Under the pieces are notes generated by a model. It saw only the letters and a list, made by a program, of their open reading frames with translations. It did not search any database and was not told where the DNA came from. Positions 46,439 through 54,552 of a stretch of DNA of 64,000 bases are shown here, in pieces; position 1 is the stretch's first letter, and the number at the start of each line of letters is the position of its first letter. Origin of the DNA: Alloactinosynnema sp. L-07. Lineage in GTDB: Bacteria > Actinomycetota > Actinomycetes > Mycobacteriales > Pseudonocardiaceae. The DNA lies in NCBI RefSeq assembly GCF_900070365.1, contig NZ_LN850107.1, positions 6,014,001-6,078,000 on the forward strand, written 5' to 3'. Position numbers and translations under genes: made by a program.

Positions 46439-47008
46439 TCACAGATACTGTCCGGTGCCCCGCGGGCCCGCGCCGTCGGTGCCGTCGGCAGGGCCGACAC
46501 CAGGGGGAAGACCCCGGCGCATCTGCTCCAGCTGGACCCTGGCCGCCATCTGCTGGGCGAACAGCGCCGTCTGGATCCCGTGGAACAGACCCTCCAGCCA
46601 GCCGACCAGCTGAGCCTGCGCGATCCGCAGCTCGGCGTCGGACGGGGTGGTGCCCTCGGTGAAGGGCAGCGACAGTCGCTCCAGCTCCTCACGCAGCTCG
46701 GGGGCCAGGCCGTCCTCCAACTCGGCGATCGAGCGGTGGTGGATCTCGCGGAGGCGGTTGCGGCTGGCCTCGTCCAGCGGTGCCGCGCGCACCTCCTCAA
46801 GCAACTGCTTGATCATCGTGCCGATCCGCATGACCTTGGCGGGCTGCTCCACCATGTCGCCGACCGACTCGCTCGGCCCGGCGCCGGACTCCGGGATGCG
46901 GGCGGCGCCGAGGGGGGAGCCGTCTGGTCCGACCACCATGACCGTGTGGGCCTGGTCGTCACCGCCGTTGATGTCGCTGCCGTCGGGGGTGTTGCTTGGC
47001 TGGGTCAT
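46439..47008 (-). CDS. bpa: Bacterial proteasome activator Bpa/PafE
   Basis: 189 residues. A disordered N-terminus, a four-helix bundle core (about 55-160, VMRIGTMIKQLLEEVRAAPLD...) and the C-terminal GQYL motif, which docks into the alpha ring of the 20S proteasome to open it for unfolded or regulatory proteins. In M. tuberculosis (Rv3780) it likewise neighbours the galactan ABC exporter. The ATG at 47008 has AGGA at 7-nt spacing; in-frame upstream codons have no ribosome site. Its presence implies that the organism has a proteasome. Confidence 0.95.
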   Translation of the reverse strand: MTQPSNTPDGSDINGGDDQAHTVMVVGPDGSPLGAARIPESGAGPSESVGDMVEQPAKVMRIGTMIKQLLEEVRAAPLDEASRNRLREIHHRSIAELEDGLAPELREELERLSLPFTEGTTPSDAELRIAQAQLVGWLEGLFHGIQTALFAQQMAARVQLEQMRRGLPPGVGPADGTDGAGPRGTGQYL

Positions 47009-47132
47009 GGGCTCCGTCCTGGGCCAGATCGGAATCGGTGCGAAGGGCATCTCCCACGGGGAGTCCACCGAAGTCACGTCTGCGAGGGTATCCGCTGCCC
47101 CGCCCCACTAAACGTCGGCCGTCCAGCGTGCG

Positions 47133-47138
47133 TACGGT
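47133..47138 (+). promoter_or_regulatory. Candidate -10 box for leaderless desulfurase-like gene
   Basis: TACGGT lies 6 nt before the ATG at 47145, which has no ribosome site. Divergent from bpa. Confidence 0.4.
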
Positions 47139-47144
47139 GTGGCC

Positions 47145-48347
47145 ATGGCCTTCGACGTCGCGCGGATCCGCGGGCTGTTCCCCGCGCTCGGTGACGGTTG
47201 GGTGCACCTGGACTCGCCCGCCGGGATGCAGGTGCCCGAGCAGGTCGCGACCGCCGTGTCGACCGCGCTGCGGGCCCCCGTGTCCGGCCCCGGCGGCCCC
47301 TTCCCGGCCTCCCAGCGCGCCGACGCCATCGTCGACGCCGCCCGGCGCGCCGTGGCCGACGTGGTCGGCTGCGACCCGGCCGGGGTGGTGCTCGGCCCGA
47401 ACACCGCCGTCCTGCTCGCGCGCCTCGCCGAGTCCCTCGGCGACAGCTGGCTCATCGGCGACGAGGTCACCCTGTCCCGGCTGGATCACCAGGCCAACAC
47501 CGCGCCGTGGCTGCGGGTCGCCCAGCGCGCGGGCGCCACGGTGCGCTGGGCCGAGATCGACATCGAGACCTGTGAACTACCCGCTTGGCAGTACGAGAAC
47601 CTGATCTCCCACCGCACCAAGGTCGTCGCGGTCACCGCCGCCTCCGGCGCGGTCGGCACCCGCCCGGACCTGAACAAGATCGCCGACCTGGCCAAGGCGG
47701 CGGGCGCCTTCGTGGTGGTCGACGCGTCGTCGTCGGCCCCGTTCGTCCCGTTCGACATCAATACGGTCGGCGCCGACGTGGTCGCCGTGTCCGCCCACGC
47801 CTGGGGCGGCCCCGCCGTCGCGGCCCTGGCCTTCGCCGACCCGGCCGTGCTCGACCGCCTCCCCGCGGCCTCGCTCGACCCGCGCGCGATCGGCCCTGAG
47901 CGGCTCGAACTCGGCCAGCACGCCTACCCGATGCTCGCGGGCCTGGTCGCCTCCGTCGACTACCTGGCCATCCTCGACGACGCCGCCACCGGCACCCGCC
48001 GCGAACGCCTCCAGACCTCACTCAGCTCGGCCAAGTCCTACCAGGCGGGCCTGCTCTCCCGCCTCATCGGCGACCTGCGAACCCACCGCCACGTCATGGT
48101 CATCGGCGATGCCATGCGCCGCATCCCGACCCTGGCCTTCACCGTCGCCGACGTGAAAGCCGCCGACGCCGTCGCCCACCTGGCCGACCACGGCATCTGC
48201 GCCTTCGCCGACGACACCCCCAGCGGCGTCTTCGCCACCTTGGGGGTGGGGGAGGTCGGGGGAGCCGTCCGCATCGGCCTGGCCCACTACACGAACTCGG
48301 TCGAGGTCGACCAACTGGTCCACGCCGTCGGCACCCTGCGCCCGTGA
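47145..48347 (+). CDS. Cysteine desulfurase-like class V aminotransferase-fold protein lacking the PLP lysine
   Basis: 400 residues of the class V aminotransferase fold (VHLDSPAGMQVP, GPNTAVLLARLA, VVVDASSSAP with the PLP aspartate). At the expected Schiff-base position the sequence is SAHAWGGP: Ala219 and Trp220 stand where desulfurases have Lys in SxHKxxGP. The family (Rv3778c-like) has the same genomic position beside bpa. Without the lysine, ordinary PLP catalysis is unlikely; it could bind PLP non-covalently or be regulatory. I take ATG 47145 rather than the GTG two codons earlier. Confidence 0.82.
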   Translation: MAFDVARIRGLFPALGDGWVHLDSPAGMQVPEQVATAVSTALRAPVSGPGGPFPASQRADAIVDAARRAVADVVGCDPAGVVLGPNTAVLLARLAESLGDSWLIGDEVTLSRLDHQANTAPWLRVAQRAGATVRWAEIDIETCELPAWQYENLISHRTKVVAVTAASGAVGTRPDLNKIADLAKAAGAFVVVDASSSAPFVPFDINTVGADVVAVSAHAWGGPAVAALAFADPAVLDRLPAASLDPRAIGPERLELGQHAYPMLAGLVASVDYLAILDDAATGTRRERLQTSLSSAKSYQAGLLSRLIGDLRTHRHVMVIGDAMRRIPTLAFTVADVKAADAVAHLADHGICAFADDTPSGVFATLGVGEVGGAVRIGLAHYTNSVEVDQLVHAVGTLRP

Positions 48348-48763
48348 GTGCCCGCCGCAAGGCCAAGACCGGATTCGCCGACATCCTGGCTCACCTGCCC
48401 ACGCCTACCCGCCCGACCCCAGCCCCGCTCCGCCGAACCGTCCGCGGCGCCACCCTCCACGACCGCGCAGGCGAGCTGTGGCAGGTCGAAGCCGCGTGGC
48501 TGGAACCAGACGAGGTCGCCGCCTTGCTGACGCGCGGCACGCCCTGGGTCGTGGAATGGTGCGGCGGCGACCTGCGCTGGTCCGACGAGGAGGACGCGGA
48601 CGTCCTCGCCCGCAGCATCCGCCCCCGCCTCATCACCAGCGCGGAAGCCACCCGCCTGAGTCGTCGCCGCAGCGTGCCAACCGTGGTCGCCGCCGCGCTT
48701 CTGGCCAACGCCCGCGCGAAACTGATCTTCTTCTCCGAAGGCGCCCCCGGCGAGCGCTTCTAA
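48344..48763 (+). CDS. Hypothetical protein, 139 aa, DUF-type
   Basis: A 139-residue soluble protein. The N-terminal 35 residues are basic and Pro-rich; the middle has LWQVEAAWLEPDEVAALLTRGTPWVVEW and a charged DLRWSDEEDADVLARSIRP, and it ends with a helix. I do not recognise a named domain or catalytic motif. GTG start overlapping the upstream stop by 4 nt, so it is co-translated with the desulfurase-like protein and may be its partner. No secretion signal is seen. Confidence 0.7.
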   Translation: MSARRKAKTGFADILAHLPTPTRPTPAPLRRTVRGATLHDRAGELWQVEAAWLEPDEVAALLTRGTPWVVEWCGGDLRWSDEEDADVLARSIRPRLITSAEATRLSRRRSVPTVVAAALLANARAKLIFFSEGAPGERF

Positions 48764-48776
48764 TCGAAGCCCCCGG

Positions 48777-48805
48777 TTATCCACAGGCCGCGCCGGTTAT
48801 CCACA
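48777..48805. repeat. Two perfect DnaA boxes (TTATCCACA)
   Basis: TTATCCACA occurs at 48777-48785 and 48797-48805, both as GGTTATCCACA, with a related CTGTCCACC at 48811. They lie in the intergenic region after the hypothetical gene. This is not the origin: no dnaA or dnaN is nearby. A DnaA-binding or titration site is possible. Confidence 0.6.
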
Positions 48806-48844
48806 CACCCCTGTCCACCACCCAAAACTGACACCTGCCCCCGA

Positions 48845-48884
48845 TAGACTGGCCAAGGGCCGTCCCCCCGAGGTGGGTGGGGGC
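48845..48884 (+). promoter_or_regulatory. TAGACTGG plus C/G hairpin element (copy 2)
   Basis: TAGACTGG at 48845-48852 is followed about 11 nt later by CCCCCC (48864-48869) and a pairing GGGGG run. The same order of parts as at 27514-27552, again directly downstream of DnaA-box-like repeats. Nothing codes on this strand before the convergent oxidoreductase gene. Confidence 0.45.
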
Positions 48885-48885
48885 T

Positions 48886-49131
48886 GTTTGCTACCGCTCC
48901 TCGGCGGCGAAAATCAGGTTGCCCGTCGGTGCGTCGCTAAGTGAGTCTGTCTGTTCGACGATGCCTCGCCGCCAGATGCGGCGCGACGATCAGCTTCCCG
49001 AATGCCGTCGCGGCCCAGGTCTTCCTCGACGCCGAGCGTGACGAATTCGCGCCGCACGCGCCGGAGAACCCGGTCGGCGCGCGGTCCAGCCGAACTCCTG
49101 GCGAATCGCGACCGCCTGCCAGGCACTGGCG
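48886..49131 (-). other. Intergenic stretch with possible remnant of a decayed gene
   Basis: No intact gene. On the minus strand, protein-like stretches sit in different frames without starts: QAVAIRQEFGWTA, then VLRRVRREFVTLGVEEDLGRD, then AFGKLIVAPHLAARH and DSLSDAPTGNLIFAAEER. This is compatible with a frameshifted relic of one short gene, but I could not name a family. Confidence 0.25.
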
Positions 49132-50094
49132 TCAGGCGCCCACGGTCAGAACGAGTTTGCCGAAAACGCCGCCCTCGTCCAGCATCCGGTGCGCGTCGCC
49201 GACGCGTTCGATCGGCAGCACCTCGTGCACCACCGGCCGCACCTTCCCCGCCTCGATCAGCGGCCACACGTTCCCCACGACGTCCGCCACGATCGCGCCC
49301 TTCTCCTCGACCGGCCGATACCGCAGGCTCGTCGCCGTCACCCAAGCGTTCTTGGCCAGCAGCGCGCCGATGTTCAGGTCCGCGCTGACGCCGCCCTGCA
49401 TGCCGATGATCACCAGCCTGCCGCCGCGGTTGAGGGCCGTGACATTGCGGGCGAGGTATTTCGCGCCCATGTTGTCCAGGATGACGTCGGCCTGGACGAG
49501 TTTCTCGAATTCCTCCGCGCGGTAGTTCAGCGCGATGTCGGCGCCCAGGTCGAGGCATTGGCGCACCCGTTCGGCCGAGCCCGCGGTCACCGCGACGCGC
49601 GCGCCGAAGGCTTTGCCGATCTGGATGGCGTGGGTGCCGATCCCGCTGCCGCCGCCGTGCACGAGCAGGGTCTCACCCTCGGTGAGCCGGGCGGCCCGCA
49701 TAACGTTCGACCAAACGGTGCACGACACCTCTGGGAGCGCCGCGGCCGTCACCAAGTCGATACCTTCGGGAATGGGCATGAGCTGTTCGGCCGGAGCGCT
49801 CACCAATTCGGCGTAGCCGCCGCCAGCGAGCAGCGCGCACACCTCGTCCCCGACCGTCCACTTCGACACGCCCGCGCCGACCGCGGCGACGGTGCCGGAG
49901 CACTCCAGTCCGATCGTGTCGGTCGTGCCCGGCGGCGGCGGATAGAAGCCTTTGCGCTGCAAGAGGTCGGCGCGGTTGACCGCGGTGGCCGCGACACGGA
50001 CCAGCACCTCACCCGGTCCGGGCGTGGGATCGGGGACCCGTGTCCACGCCATGACCTCCGGGCCGCCCGGTTCGCTGACCGTGATCGCTCGCAT
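49132..50094 (-). CDS. Zinc-free quinone oxidoreductase / zeta-crystallin-like (PIG3 type)
   Basis: 320 residues, MDR superfamily. The N-terminal GroES-like domain (RVAATAVNRADLLQRKGFYPPPPG, the PIG3-type motif) is followed by the NADPH Rossmann part with LLVHGGGSGIGTHAIQIGKA. No structural-zinc cysteine cluster, as expected for quinone reductases. It reduces quinones or alkenals with NADPH in the cytoplasm. ATG start at 50094. It stands alone on its strand and is divergent from the peptidase gene. Confidence 0.92.
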   Translation of the reverse strand: MRAITVSEPGGPEVMAWTRVPDPTPGPGEVLVRVAATAVNRADLLQRKGFYPPPPGTTDTIGLECSGTVAAVGAGVSKWTVGDEVCALLAGGGYAELVSAPAEQLMPIPEGIDLVTAAALPEVSCTVWSNVMRAARLTEGETLLVHGGGSGIGTHAIQIGKAFGARVAVTAGSAERVRQCLDLGADIALNYRAEEFEKLVQADVILDNMGAKYLARNVTALNRGGRLVIIGMQGGVSADLNIGALLAKNAWVTATSLRYRPVEEKGAIVADVVGNVWPLIEAGKVRPVVHEVLPIERVGDAHRMLDEGGVFGKLVLTVGA

Positions 50095-50283
50095 GTGGAC
50101 GACCGTAGCGCTCGCCCCCGGCGGCCGCGGCGTTTCTCGTCTGTCCGTGTGAACTTGTGCGCAGTTGATGATGAACAGCTATTGACCAGAAAGCCTTCGC
50201 AGGTGAGGGTGTCTCACGCCGGAGTAGCGATCGCGTCGGGGCGGTCACCGGTTGGCATCCATTCCATGAGCAAGGGGACCTGC

Positions 50284-51882
50284 ATGCCCACAAGCAAGAC
50301 GCTCCGCGTCGGAGCCGCCATCCTTGCGGCCACCGGCGCTTTGGCGTTCACCACTATTCCGTCATCGGCGGCGCCGAACGCGTCTGCCGAATTGCCGGAC
50401 GGCCCCGCGCTCGCGCGGAACCTCGTCAAGAAGGTCACGGGAGCGGGAGTCAACCGTCACCTGATCGCCCTCCAGCGCATCTCCGACGCCAACGGCGGCA
50501 CCCGCGGCGCGGGCACCCCCGGTTACAACAAGTCGGCCGAATACGTCGAGGCCAAGCTCAAGGGCGCCGGTTTCGACGTCACCCGGCACGAGTTCCCGTT
50601 CACCTTCACCCAGACCCTGGCCGAGAAGCTGACCGCTGGCGGCACCGCGGTGCCGATCTCGATCATGACTTACAGCCTCTCCACCTCGGTCGGCGGCGTC
50701 ACCGCGCCCCTGGCCGTCGTGCCGCTGGCGGGCGACACCACCCCGGGCTGTGAGATCGCGGACTACGCGTCCGTCGGCGCCACCGGCAAGATCGCCCTGG
50801 TCTCGCGCGGCGGCTGCACCTTCGCCCAGAAGCAGGCCGTCGCCTTCGAGGCGGGCGCGGTGGGCACGGTCATCTACAACAACACCGACGGCCCGCTCAA
50901 CGGCACCCTGAGCGACCCGGCTGCGGCGAAGCTGCCCACCGGCGGCATCACCAAGGCCGACGGCCTGGCACTGGCCGCGTCCGGCGGCACGGCCACCCTG
51001 GAGCTGCGCGCGCTGCGTGAGGAGCGCACCTCCTACAACGTCATCGCGGAGACCAAGACCGGCCGCAAGGACAACGTCGTCATGGCGGGCGCCCACCTCG
51101 ACAGCGTCCTGCAGGGCGCGGGCATCAGCGACAACGGCACCGGCTCCGCGGGCCTGCTGGAGACCGCCCTGCAGATGGGCAGCTCCCCCAAGGTCAGCAA
51201 CGCCGTGCGGTTCGCGTGGTGGAGCGCCGAGGAACTGGGTCTGGTCGGCTCGACCAGGTACGTCGACTCGCTGACCTTCGAGCAGCAGGTCGACATCGCC
51301 CTCTACCTGAACTTCGACATGATCGGCTCGCCGAACGCGGCCTACTTCGTCTACGACGGTGACGACTCCGACGCCGTCGGCGCGGGCCCCGGCCCGTACG
51401 GCTCCGCCCAGATCGAGCAGGCCTTCGTCAACTTCCTGGGCGCCACCGGCACCCCGACGCAGGGCACCGACTTCTCGGGTCGTTCGGACTACGGCCGCTT
51501 CATCGCCGTCGGCATCCCGGCCGGTGGCCTGTTCACCGGCGCCGAGGGCATCAAGACCCAGGCCCAGGCCGACCTCTGGGGCGGCCAGGCGAACGTCGCC
51601 TACGACAAGTGCTACCACCAGAAGTGCGACAACCTGGGCAACGTCAACCGCACCGCGCTCGACCGCAACTCCGACGCCCTCGCCTGGGTGACCGCGTCCT
51701 ACGCGATCAGCACCGAGGACGTCAACGGCATCCCGCCGCGCGTCAAGCGCGCCGAGGTGCGGGCCGCGCAGACTCGCATGATGCGCGTCCAGATGGCCGA
51801 AGAGGACGCCGCGGCGCACGCGTCGCACGTCGCGGGCACCGACGAGGTTGGCTGCATCCACTCCAACCTGCCTGCCGCGTAA
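50284..51882 (+). CDS. Exported M28-family aminopeptidase with PA domain
   Basis: 532 residues. Signal peptide about 1-36 (AAILAATGALAFTTIPSSAA). A PA domain (about 140-235, ALVSRGGCTFAQKQ...) is inserted before the two-zinc M28 peptidase core with ligands in GAHLDSV, GISDNGTG, WSAEELGL, NFDMIGS and the final His in CYHQKCD. Related to Streptomyces griseus aminopeptidase S, which removes large hydrophobic N-terminal residues. A 55-residue basic/acidic tail ends the protein. ATG 50284 is preceded by AAGGGGA at 6 nt; the ATG at 50266 has no site. A strong terminator follows. Confidence 0.93.
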   Translation: MPTSKTLRVGAAILAATGALAFTTIPSSAAPNASAELPDGPALARNLVKKVTGAGVNRHLIALQRISDANGGTRGAGTPGYNKSAEYVEAKLKGAGFDVTRHEFPFTFTQTLAEKLTAGGTAVPISIMTYSLSTSVGGVTAPLAVVPLAGDTTPGCEIADYASVGATGKIALVSRGGCTFAQKQAVAFEAGAVGTVIYNNTDGPLNGTLSDPAAAKLPTGGITKADGLALAASGGTATLELRALREERTSYNVIAETKTGRKDNVVMAGAHLDSVLQGAGISDNGTGSAGLLETALQMGSSPKVSNAVRFAWWSAEELGLVGSTRYVDSLTFEQQVDIALYLNFDMIGSPNAAYFVYDGDDSDAVGAGPGPYGSAQIEQAFVNFLGATGTPTQGTDFSGRSDYGRFIAVGIPAGGLFTGAEGIKTQAQADLWGGQANVAYDKCYHQKCDNLGNVNRTALDRNSDALAWVTASYAISTEDVNGIPPRVKRAEVRAAQTRMMRVQMAEEDAAAHASHVAGTDEVGCIHSNLPAA

Positions 51883-51896
51883 GCAGTCATAACGAG

Positions 51897-51930
51897 AACA
51901 ACCCCTGCGGCCTCGGCCGCAGGGGTTGTT
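51897..51930. terminator. Strong intrinsic terminator between M28 peptidase and zinc peptidase genes
   Basis: A 15-bp perfect stem (AACAACCCCTGCGGC / GCCGCAGGGGTTGTT) with a 4-nt loop, then TCTTTG. It serves both convergent genes. Confidence 0.93.
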
Positions 51931-51943
51931 TCTTTGTTCGGGA

Positions 51944-52858
51944 TCAGCCCAGGTCGCGGGCGCTGAACGTGTCGCACTGGGCCGGGTCGCCGGTGTTCAG
52001 GCCAGCGGTGAACCAGCGCTCACGCTGCTTGGACGAGCCGTGGGTGAACTGGCTCTCGTCGACCTGCCCGCCGCCCAGGTTCTCCTGGATGAAGTCGTCG
52101 CCGATGCGGGCGGCGACGTCGAGGGCGCGGTTGACGTCGTCCTGCGAGATCGACTTGATCAGCGGCTTGCCGCTGGAGGTGGGCACCGTGGTGGCGTGGT
52201 TGGCCCAGACGCCCGCGTAGCAGTCGGCCTGCAGCTCCAGCCGCACCGCGTCGGAGGTCGGCCCGCTGCCGCGGCGCACCCGGTCCGAGGTGCCCAGCAG
52301 GTTCTGCACGTGGTGGCCGTACTCGTGGGCCAGGACGTAGGCCTCGGCGAACGTGCCGCCCTGGGCGCCGAAGCGGGTCTGCAGTTCCTTGAAGAACCGC
52401 AGGTCGATGTAGGCCTTCTGGTCGGCGGGGCAGTAGAACGGGCCGACGTCGGAGGTCGCGCTGCCGCAGGCGGTGTTGACCCCGTCGGTGAAGAAGATGG
52501 TCGGCGCGGCCTGATAGGTGCTGCCGGAACGCGCGAACGTGTCGGTCCAGTAGCCCTGGATGGAGTTGATGACCGCGACGAGCGCGCAGTCCTGCTTGGT
52601 GTTGGCGTCCTTGCCCGTCCGGCACTCCTTGGACAGGTCGGAGCTGGACACGCTCTGCCCGGTGCCGACGTCGTTGGTGCTCAGCGGGGCGCCCGCAGGC
52701 ACGCCGCCGAGCTGGGAGAGCAAGAAGTAGATGATCATGCCGACGATGCCGAGCCCGCCGCCGCCGAGCGCCACCCGGCCGCCGACCCCGCCGCCGCCCG
52801 AGCCCCGCATGTCCTGTACCTGGGACGTATCCAGGGCTACGTCGTCGTTGAACTCCAC
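51944..52858 (-). CDS. YpfJ-type neutral zinc metallopeptidase
   Basis: 304 residues. One N-terminal membrane helix (GGLGIVGMIIYFLLSQLGG, about 30-50), then the catalytic domain with HEYGHHVQ (HExxH), ELQADCYAG providing the third zinc ligand, and the family ending with ERWFTAGL and DTFSARDLG. Family members (neutral zinc metallopeptidase, YpfJ) are membrane-anchored with the peptidase domain outside. GTG start at 52858. The gene is converged on by the aminopeptidase across a terminator; substrate unknown. Confidence 0.93.
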   Translation of the reverse strand: MEFNDDVALDTSQVQDMRGSGGGGVGGRVALGGGGLGIVGMIIYFLLSQLGGVPAGAPLSTNDVGTGQSVSSSDLSKECRTGKDANTKQDCALVAVINSIQGYWTDTFARSGSTYQAAPTIFFTDGVNTACGSATSDVGPFYCPADQKAYIDLRFFKELQTRFGAQGGTFAEAYVLAHEYGHHVQNLLGTSDRVRRGSGPTSDAVRLELQADCYAGVWANHATTVPTSSGKPLIKSISQDDVNRALDVAARIGDDFIQENLGGGQVDESQFTHGSSKQRERWFTAGLNTGDPAQCDTFSARDLG

Positions 52859-53573
52859 TGGCCACTCCGCGTCGGACCGTCGAAGGCACGCCGCCCCCGG
52901 TTCGGGTCAAACGATAGCCGGCTCCAGCGGCCGCGGCAGGCCGGACATGCGCCTGGGTGCGGCGCCGTCGGGCTGCCGCACCCAGGTTCCTCACGATGAC
53001 GTAGTGGCCGCTGGCGAACCGGCAGGCGCGGAGCCCTGCTGGGCGGTCTGGAGACACGTCCGACGCAAAGCTCAACGGCGGTCGAGGTGCCAGACCTTCA
53101 GCACGCTCGTTGCGATCCTCGCGGCTCCTGAGGGGAACCGCGCTGCCCATTCCGGGCAGGTGCTGTCACGCACGAGATCTCACCATCATCCGGCGATTCG
53201 CCGCTCACAGTCACGACTGGGTCGATGCTGTCGCCTCAGCCGCGGGGTCGCGGCGTGCCGCTGGCCACTACTGGAGATAGCTGCTCCGCCACGGCACCAC
53301 CTACCCTCTCTCGGTCGACCTCGGCGACCTGGCGCATCCGGGGTAGCACCTCGGGTCCACTTGGGCCAACCGTCGCTACCCATGTTGCCCCCATCACATG
53401 GTCGTTACAACCCCCAGCGCCCGTCCTGAACTGGTGAAATTCGATTTCACTGTCCGAAGCGGACCGGGTGGCCCGCGTCACCGCCGCACCCGGCAGCGGG
53501 CCCGTCGATCGGGTTACCCCGGTCGCGCGGCGTGATTCTCGGCTGGACCTGGGGTTTCGTCGGCCTCTGCCCG
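52859..53573. other. Gene-free stretch with an inverted repeat
   Basis: About 715 bp with no convincing gene. Open frames exist on both strands but lack ribosome sites and show poor third-position bias. The minus-strand segment ending at 53236 (GATWVATVGPSGPEVLPRMRQVAEVDRERV) looks protein-like but has no family I know. A perfect repeat GTGAAAT-TCG-ATTTCAC lies at 53434-53450, about 140 bp before the MarR gene. Confidence 0.4.
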
Positions 53574-53579
53574 TAACCT
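53574..53579 (+). promoter_or_regulatory. Candidate -10 box for leaderless marR-type gene
   Basis: TAACCT lies 7 nt before the GTG start at 53587; no ribosome site is present. Confidence 0.45.
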
Positions 53580-53586
53580 GTTCGGC

Positions 53587-54048
53587 GTGACCGAGGACCC
53601 CCACTGGCTGGACCCAGACGAGATGCGCGCCTGGCGCGCCTACGTCATCGCCAGCGAGCTGCTGCGCCAGCAGCTCAACCGTGAGCTCCAGGACAGCGAC
53701 GGGATCGCCCTGCCCGACTACGAGGTCCTCGTGCGCCTGTCCGAATGCGAGGGCTGGCAGATGCGCATGAGCCAGCTCGCGGGCCAGGTCGCCTCGTCCA
53801 AGAGCAGGCTGTCCCACCAGATCTCCCGCCTGGAAAAAGCAGGCCTGGTCAAACGCGCGGACTGCCCCGACGACGCCCGCGGCGTCGTAGCCGAACTGAC
53901 CCAAAAAGGCATGGACACCCTCCGCGCCGCCGCCCCGACCCACGTCACCGGCGTCCGCGCCCACTTGGTCGATCTCATGACCCCAGAGGAACAAAAGGCC
54001 GTAGCCGCCCTCTTCGAGCGCGTGATCGAGCACCTGGACCTCGGCTGA
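53587..54048 (+). CDS. MarR-family transcriptional regulator
   Basis: 153 residues, winged helix-turn-helix. Dimerisation helices at both ends, recognition region MRMSQLAGQVASSKSRLSHQISRLEKAGLVKR and the wing with DDARGVVAELTQKG. It likely represses a nearby gene upon ligand release; a symmetric GTGAAAT/ATTTCAC site lies upstream at 53434-53450 and is a candidate operator. GTG start with TAACCT 7 nt before it, so probably leaderless. The tRNA-Ser gene begins 30 bp after its stop. The regulated pathway is not obvious from the neighbours. Confidence 0.92.
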   Translation: MTEDPHWLDPDEMRAWRAYVIASELLRQQLNRELQDSDGIALPDYEVLVRLSECEGWQMRMSQLAGQVASSKSRLSHQISRLEKAGLVKRADCPDDARGVVAELTQKGMDTLRAAAPTHVTGVRAHLVDLMTPEEQKAVAALFERVIEHLDLG

Positions 54049-54078
54049 CTTCCCGACTTGGCTAGGCTGACGGTCACG

Positions 54079-54163
54079 GGAGGCGTGGCAGAGCGGCCGA
54101 ATGCATCCGCCTTGAAAGCGGAAGACGGGCAACCGTCCGGGGGTTCAAATCCCTCCGCCTCCG
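54079..54163 (+). tRNA. tRNA-Ser (anticodon TGA)
   Basis: GGAGGCG acceptor strand pairs with CGCCTCC. The anticodon loop CTTGAAA contains TGA, reading UCA-type serine codons. The long variable arm typical of serine tRNA and the TTCAAAT T-loop are visible. The CCA end is not encoded. A -10-like TAGGCT precedes it at 54063. Confidence 0.95.
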
Positions 54164-54248
54164 CAACAAAGCTCACACACTTGTGGCCTTGCTTGCAGTC
54201 GGTTCGTCGGGGAGCGCCACAACGTGCCCAGTGCGCACAGCTCGTCGA

Positions 54249-54270
54249 TTGTTAGAAGATTTGTTAGACT
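54249..54270 (+). promoter_or_regulatory. vapBC promoter and direct-repeat operator
   Basis: TTGTTAGA occurs twice 12 nt apart (54249-54256 and 54261-54268). The second copy overlaps TAGACT, a -10 box 6 nt before the antitoxin ATG, implying a leaderless transcript. The repeats are candidate sites for autoregulation by the antitoxin. Confidence 0.6.
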
Positions 54271-54276
54271 GGACGC

Positions 54277-54552
54277 ATGGCTGATCATGTGGTGCCGGGC
54301 GAGGGGCCGATGACGGCTGTTTCGGTGTCCATGCACAGCGGCACGATCGGTGCTGTGCGTGGCCGCGTTGGCAAGCGCGGCGTGTCCGCGTACATCGAGG
54401 CCGCCGTCCAGCGTCAGATCGAGCGAGACAATCTTGACGAGTTGATCGTCGCGGCCGAGGCTGAGCACGGCGCGCTCACTCCGGAGGAGATATCGGCCAA
54501 ACGGAAGCAGTTGGCCGCCGCTCGTGAGCGGCACCACCCGGGCGCCGCGTGA
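54277..54552 (+). CDS. vapB: VapB-type antitoxin
   Basis: 91 residues. A short N-terminal leader, then a ribbon-helix-helix-like part (VSVSMHSGTIGAVRGRVGKRGVSAYIEAAVQRQIE) that would bind DNA as a dimer, and a charged C-terminal tail (LTPEEISAKRKQLAAARERHH) for toxin neutralisation. ATG at 54277 lies 6 nt after TAGACT. A later ATG at 54310 would shorten the leader. The stop overlaps the toxin GTG by 4 nt, typical of VapBC pairs. It lies just downstream of tRNA-Ser. Confidence 0.82.
   Translation: MADHVVPGEGPMTAVSVSMHSGTIGAVRGRVGKRGVSAYIEAAVQRQIERDNLDELIVAAEAEHGALTPEEISAKRKQLAAARERHHPGAA

Noticed and set aside
48777..48884. Chromosomal origin (oriC)
   Set aside because: Only two boxes and no dnaA, dnaN, rpmH or gyr genes around it.
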